Shown here piece by piece: positions 60,501 through 64,000 of a stretch of DNA of 64,000 nt. The stretch is from Branchiostoma floridae (taxonomy: Eukaryota; Chordata; Leptocardii; Amphioxiformes; Branchiostomatidae): contig NC_049987.1 of assembly GCF_000003815.2 (NCBI RefSeq), forward strand, positions 23,851,868 through 23,915,867. Reading direction: 5' to 3'. Made by a program: the position numbers and the translations under genes. The first letter of the stretch is position 1, and each line of letters opens with the position of its first letter. The notes beneath the pieces are model-generated. The model was not told the DNA's origin and did no database searches. It was given only the letters and a program-made list of their open reading frames with translations.

Positions 60501-63500
60501 ACGGCACTGATATATTACCATTAGGTGGGCAGCATATTGAGATTACGTGTTGGCTAGATCTACATCGCAATTTTACAACTAGCATGGAATACAGAGGTTA
60601 AGAGTGTTGATCCAACCCACTGTTACATCACTCGTGTATGTATCGTTATCAAATAATAATGCACAGATTATACGACTGTTAAGTCGGCTACCACTGAGTG
60701 GGTAGCATGATATTACGTGATGTTGGTCCTATTGAGGAACGGAAGATATTCTCGTACATTCAAACCTCGAATGATACAATACCTACCTACCTTCCTAGTC
60801 CCTTGACCGCCAGGTCGTTTGGGATAAGGTAGACAGTCAAGAAGGCAGAGAGCAGTCTCTAGACTCGTCTTGGTTATTCTTACTGGTTGTATAATGATAG
60901 TCACATTGATGATGCTAATGATGGTTTTAGCAATAATAATGTAATAGCACTTACAGAGCACATCCAGGCTGACGGTACCAACTCCGACAGGTGGGACCCC
61001 GTTGTCTGCGGAGCACTGGTACACGCCGGCGTCGTCTTTGCTGACTTTCGGTATGTATAACGAACTCCCGCTACAGAAGACAAAGTGCGATGATGACAGC
61101 CGCTTTATACCCGCAAATAAAGCAGGTACGAGTATGTCTGTGTGGCACAACGACTAGAGCGTTGGAATCAGAATCAGTAGGTCCCGAGTTCGCTATTCGC
61201 CATGCCCCTATCCCCGTGACGAGTGACATACACTGGGCCTCATGGCTAATCTGTCTAAAGGTGCCAAAAAACATCTACGGATTTGGTGCTGCCAGTATGT
61301 CAACATCTGCGCACTTGCCACTAAGACTTGTGAATTTCTTTATACCCGCAAATACACTCTGGATTGCTGGCATGAGCATGCTAGGAATATGTCATAGTCG
61401 TGGCGTCGTGTGTGGTTTTAACAGGAATAATTTGAGGCTCGGAACCAAGAGGTCCCGAGTTCTATACCCCCCTACCCCGGCGTTGTGCCGTTGAGAAAGG
61501 CACTTTACACGTCCTTCCTCACTTCACAGAGGTGTACAAATGGGTACCTGACTTTTACCGGGGAAGTAAAAGATTACCTTTACCTTTTGTCAGTACTGTG
61601 TATGTGGTACTGTTAATATGTGTTACTAACTTGAATGCAGTGCCTGACATTGTCCTCGTCTGTCTCAAAACAAAACAAAAATGTCATGAACTGTTATGTG
61701 CCGTTTCTCTTGAGTGCATGAACGTCATGTAAAATGTACTTTCCCCTTAATATACCTTGCTCCCTGTCTCATTAGATACTCCGAAGCAGCTGGTCCTGTT
61801 ATATAACCTGTCTACATTAGCATTTTGTGACTAATGATACAGTCGTAGCTAATTTGTTACGTACTTAATTGGTCCCACATGAGCTTGTTCGATCCAATCA
61901 TTGATCCAAACTTTCAAAACACATCAAAAGTTTAGCTCGTTAATGAACCTTTAGGAGTGCCATGCAGTTGCCATGTAAATTTAAATAACGTGTTATGTGA
62001 GAATAAGGCATGTACCCAACATTAATCGAAAACTTTTTTTCGAAGTTTACTTTTCTGTCACCGTAAAACAACACCCTTAAGTCCATGTGACCTTTGATCC
62101 AAAGTCACATGACTACGATAAGAAGTAATGAAACATGGCGGATGCCTTCAAAAGCTTTGGTTGGTGTGATTTGATTTGAGTTGAATCTCCATTACTGACT
62201 TGTACGTCACTATTTTTCGTCACTATGGAGTCCGGGTGAATGATGTGATTTGGACCATCGGACAGGGGGGGGGGGGGGGCATCCCCCTCTTCTTCTTTAA
62301 AAGGTGTGTTCTTTAAGAGTGTGGCTCCTGGGGGATAGTCCTAACCAAAATTAAGGTACTCACTTCATCTGAAGTAAGTAGGTAAATTCGTGTTAAGTGC
62401 ATTTTCCAAGGGCAGAAGATCAGCGACACGGCAGCATCCCGGCCCGGGACCTGTGGGCCCTGAGCCAAACACGCTGCTGACCCAGTCTTAACTCAACTTT
62501 TACTCAGGGGTTCACGCACTTTACCAACAGAAACAAATACCCATATTATGCAGCTTACACAGACATACATACTCCAGACCAACCGTTTTCAAATTGATTG
62601 AACATTTTCCTGTAAAATCCTGTATGTACATATTTATTTATTTGTCTGATCCGTCACCCCACTGCTGTACTACTATGTTATTTGATCTCACATTGTTTTG
62701 TCCTTTGTTTATTTTATTTTCAAATGTCCTAGTGGTAATGTTAATATTAGCTTTGCTAGAGTGCATTTACCACTGTGTCTTGTCTTACATGTATACCAAT
62801 AAAAAAAAAAGAATAAAAAACACGCTGCCGATTACGCCACGCGATCTCTTGTTGTGTGTCACTTCAGTTGACGAATCAGCACAGACTTCCTCGCCGTGCT
62901 TAACAGTTTGATTCTCCGTGTCAAATGATTGTTACTGCACCTGGCACATCCCCTAGTTGGCGAATACTTAGCTGTGTCTTTTGATACACATAATACCATT
63001 TTATATATAGTTTTAGGCTTATCTCAAGCTGGCACAGCATCCTTTTCAAACAGTTTTGGCAGACATCGGGATAAGTCTTACGTGATAGACTACCGTGTTT
63101 AAGTCCATGGAACGTGATTGTAATACATTATGATATATAGAGAGAGAAATAGGAATGAGATATGTTTTATTACTGTATGTTATACAACCGTATCGTGGTT
63201 GTACGGTGGCCTGTGGTGGCACACTGGCCTTGCGGTAACGTTTTTGACTCAGAAATGCCTGAAATGTGTACAAATCCCCGACAGGCTCCAATGTTGCGCC
63301 CTTGGGAAAGTCAATTCACACTGATTTCCTCACTAAACGCAGGTGTGAATGAGGAAATGGCAGTAAATGGAAGTACCGAATTTTGAGGAGAGCCATACCT
63401 CAAGCACACAAGCATAAAAGACACCTCCACACATACATGTGAAAGAGTTGGGGTTCATCCAGATGTGAGTGGATCAAATAGATTCGTTCGGATATGCAAC

Positions 63501-63935
63501 CTGTACTATTTAGCATAAATCAGGAGGTTTACGCCATAGGACAATTCACTTCTACGTCAAAAACCGGGACCCAGCCGGGCAACTTTCGGGAACGAAAACT
63601 ATAGAATAAAAGACACCAAACCACACAAGACGTAAAGAGAAAGGAAAGAGTCTTTGGCTAAAAAATTGTTTATATTTTTACGTACACATTTCTGTTTTTC
63701 GTTTCCACAAACAGCCCGACCGGGCCCTAGTTTGGAAATTTTACGTTAGCCCTATCGGGCATGCAATAAAAGAAATTAATGGAATACCTCATGGACCCTT
63801 GGTCCTGTGTCGAGTCGACCATCTTCCTCCAAGCGATGGTAGCTGCCGGGTTGCCCTCTGTCAGGCATGTCAGATTAGCAGGGCTGCCCACCAACACGTG
63901 CAGGGACGGCCGGGGAACCATCACTTCCGCTGGGT
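54426..63935 (-). CDS. Gene B: tandem Kirrel/Neph-like paralogue, 5' part outside window
   Basis: The last nine exons of a second Ig-superfamily receptor in the same orientation: 63788-63935, 60955-61070, 59384-59638, 58146-58252, 57220-57430, 56551-56676, 56020-56202, 55313-55407 and 54426-54548. They total 1364 nt, about 454 codons with the stop. They encode Ig3, Ig4, Ig5, a membrane helix and a tail. Lengths against gene A, in order: 148/148, 116/122, 255/255, 318 (two exons)/327, 126/126, 183/186, 95/98, 123/123. Phases agree wherever exons correspond. The signal peptide, Ig1 and Ig2 must lie to the right of 64000. Tail motifs (DSGVEDLELQE, KPRPPRR, PPYATIERH) are shared with gene A. The C-terminus DSML fits a class I PDZ ligand (S-x-L), a known feature of vertebrate Kirrels. 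Adhesion function is inferred from the family. Confidence 0.85.
55085..55307 (-). mobile_element. tRNA-derived SINE at the donor of a gene B tail exon
   Basis: On the minus strand the head (TAGTCAAAGCAATAGAG, then B box GGTTCGATTCTT) starts about six bases after the exon donor at 55312. The tail runs to about 55085 and ends in GTAAAAGG-type words. It is in sense orientation to the gene. Confidence 0.6.
55313..55407 (-). CDS. Gene B exon: cytoplasmic tail
   Basis: A 95-nt exon, phase 1 to 0, acceptor ACCACAG. It reads GLVHGHAASLPPYATIERHQ, then PDGEDGIGFEEE before GTAAAC. It aligns with gene A exon 11. A SINE head starts within about ten bases of the donor. Confidence 0.86.
56020..56202 (-). 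CDS. Gene B exon: cytoplasmic tail, conserved core
   Basis: A 183-nt phase 1-1 exon. The best acceptor is TTCCCTTAAG at 56203-56212, adding ALRLKEASRPMPPVPKY. A second in-frame AG 13 bases further in is possible but weaker. DSGVEDLELQEMDG and KPRPPRRVDK are conserved with gene A. Confidence 0.82.
56551..56676 (-). CDS. Gene B exon: transmembrane helix
   Basis: A 126-nt phase 1-1 exon, acceptor CTTTCAG. It encodes ETSKTLFITIVVAVSVTV, then LAVIAVSCLLI and the stop-transfer TKRRGQRHNK. Same length and phase as gene A exon 9, with a different helix sequence. Confidence 0.9.
57220..57430 (-). CDS. Gene B exon: second part of Ig domain 5
   Basis: A 211-nt exon, phase 0 to 1, acceptor TTGAAG with a weak pyrimidine tract. 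It encodes IVWIWRGTQGQEKELRSG, then SALTISMVSKAHEGTYTCK and ASNMFSTVQRDIKLEVKG. It matches the second half of gene A exon 8. Confidence 0.85.
58146..58252 (-). CDS. Gene B exon: first part of Ig domain 5
   Basis: A 107-nt exon, phase 1 to 0, acceptor GTCTGCAG. It encodes GRPIMVGKRAGSMMSVIS, then GIARLSCDVIADPLGDK before GTAGAA. Gene A has no intron here. Three extra copies of the upstream splice region lie in tandem at 58287-58880. Confidence 0.82.
58253..58880 (-). repeat. Tandem copies of a 3' splice region next to a gene B exon
   Basis: Four units anchored by GTATGAACTTCAAA (minus strand) near 58290, 58445, 58615 and 58800, spaced about 150-190 bp. Each runs from CTTTCAGTAAGCCTC to a TGCAGG- or TGCACG-like junction followed by a CGACC-GGGG block. 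Only the unit next to 58252 leads into the real exon. Confidence 0.7.
59384..59638 (-). CDS. Gene B exon: Ig domain 4
   Basis: A 255-nt phase 1-1 exon, the same length as gene A exon 7. It reads PPGIDPAMEQKVTVLYG, FSLECLAYGNPKPR, IRWRRKDTTLYWENPLRFH and YQCVATSDGF. Positions 59438-59534 are the near-identical tract shared with gene A. A foldback element begins about 23 bp upstream of the acceptor. Confidence 0.9.
59661..59803. mobile_element. Short foldback with CCAACACAAA arms
   Basis: Left arm AACTGTAATTTCCAACACAA and right arm TTGTGTTGGAAATTACAGTT are inverted over about 38 bp. It ends about 23 bp upstream of the gene B Ig4 exon acceptor. Longer relatives lie at 4975-5170 and 46975-47295. 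Confidence 0.7.
60955..61070 (-). CDS. Gene B exon: second half of Ig domain 3
   Basis: A 116-nt exon, phase 2 to 1, acceptor TTCTGTAG. It encodes GSSLYIPKVSKDDAGVYQC, then SADNGVPPVGVGTVSLDVL, ending at a GTAAGT donor. It is two codons shorter than gene A exon 6. Confidence 0.87.
61138..61240 (+). mobile_element. tRNA-derived SINE head
   Basis: A box GTGGCACAACGACTAGAGCG, and B box region GGTCCCGAGTTCGCTATTCG. It lies just upstream (gene sense) of the gene B exon 60955-61070, antisense to the gene. Confidence 0.5.
61428..61590 (+). mobile_element. tRNA-derived SINE with tail
   Basis: GAGGTCCCGAGTTCTATACC (B-box region) is followed by GAGAAAGGCACTTTACACG, CCTTCCTCACTTCACAGAGG and AATGGGTACCTGACTTTTAC. 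The tail is shared with 42126-42250. Confidence 0.55.
62620..62830 (+). mobile_element. 3' tail with AATAAA and A-run (retroposed 3' end)
   Basis: A T-rich plus-strand stretch ends ACCAATAAAAAAAAAAG and then AATAAAAAA. A genomically encoded A-run straight after a polyadenylation hexamer suggests a retroposed 3' end. No coding part recognised. Confidence 0.35.
63190..63365 (+). mobile_element. Diverged SINE copy
   Basis: GTGGTGGCACACTGGCC resembles a head, and TTGGGAAAGTCAATTCACAC followed by TTTCCTCACTAAACGCAGGT matches the SINE tail. Diverged; exact ends uncertain. Confidence 0.45.
63788..63935 (-). CDS. Gene B exon: first half of Ig domain 3
   Basis: A 148-nt exon, phase 1 to 2, acceptor TTTATAG. 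It reads PAEVMVPRPSLHVLVG, then ANLTCLTEGNPAATIAW. Same length and phases as gene A exon 5. The preceding exon is outside the window. Confidence 0.85.
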
Positions 63936-64000
63936 CTATAAACGTTTATACTTGTTAACTTTGACTTCCAAGCAAAATCCCTTTCCAATCCCATCTACGT

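Overview
The window looks like chordate genomic DNA, most probably from a lancelet (amphioxus, Branchiostoma). This is inferred from multi-exon genes with GT-AG introns, short exons of moderate GC in an AT-richer background, a very dense load of short foldback (MITE-like) elements and tRNA-derived SINEs, and immunoglobulin-superfamily genes in tandem. Nothing bacterial, viral or plasmid-like was seen. Repeat-family names could not be checked.

The main content is a same-strand (minus) cluster of related cell-adhesion receptor genes. Gene A is complete (stop at 15014, start at 39460). Twelve exons with matching GT/AG borders and phases give 686 residues: signal peptide, five Ig domains, one membrane helix and a cytoplasmic tail, which is the architecture of the Kirrel/Neph/IRRE (nephrin-interacting) family. 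Gene B (54426-63935, running off the right edge) is a tandem paralogue. Nine exons cover Ig3 to the C-terminus, with exon lengths and phases that match gene A almost one for one. A 61-base signal-peptide exon at 10059-10119, identical in length and phase to exon 1 of gene A, suggests a third member (gene C) whose body lies beyond the left edge.

Layout: 1-8960 is repeat-rich DNA with SINEs, foldbacks and a minisatellite. 8961-9164 is a possible plus-strand terminal exon of an unidentified gene. 10059-10119 is the candidate first exon of gene C. 10120-15013 separates it from gene A. 15014-39460 is gene A, with a 13.2-kb first intron. 39461-54425 is a 15-kb intergenic stretch of tandem arrays and repeats. 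54426-64000 is gene B.

The most interesting signals are as follows. A 97-bp block of the Ig4 exons of A and B is almost identical (2 differences) inside otherwise diverged paralogues, which suggests gene conversion. The 3' splice region of one gene B exon is duplicated in tandem, and a similar splice-site-like minisatellite precedes the plus-strand exon. Four mobile elements sit within about 6-33 bp of splice sites of A and B. A 311-bp palindromic element has a perfect 9-bp target duplication. Both last exons keep a CAG-CAG tandem acceptor. The C-terminal tetrapeptides of A and B differ, and only B fits a PDZ ligand.
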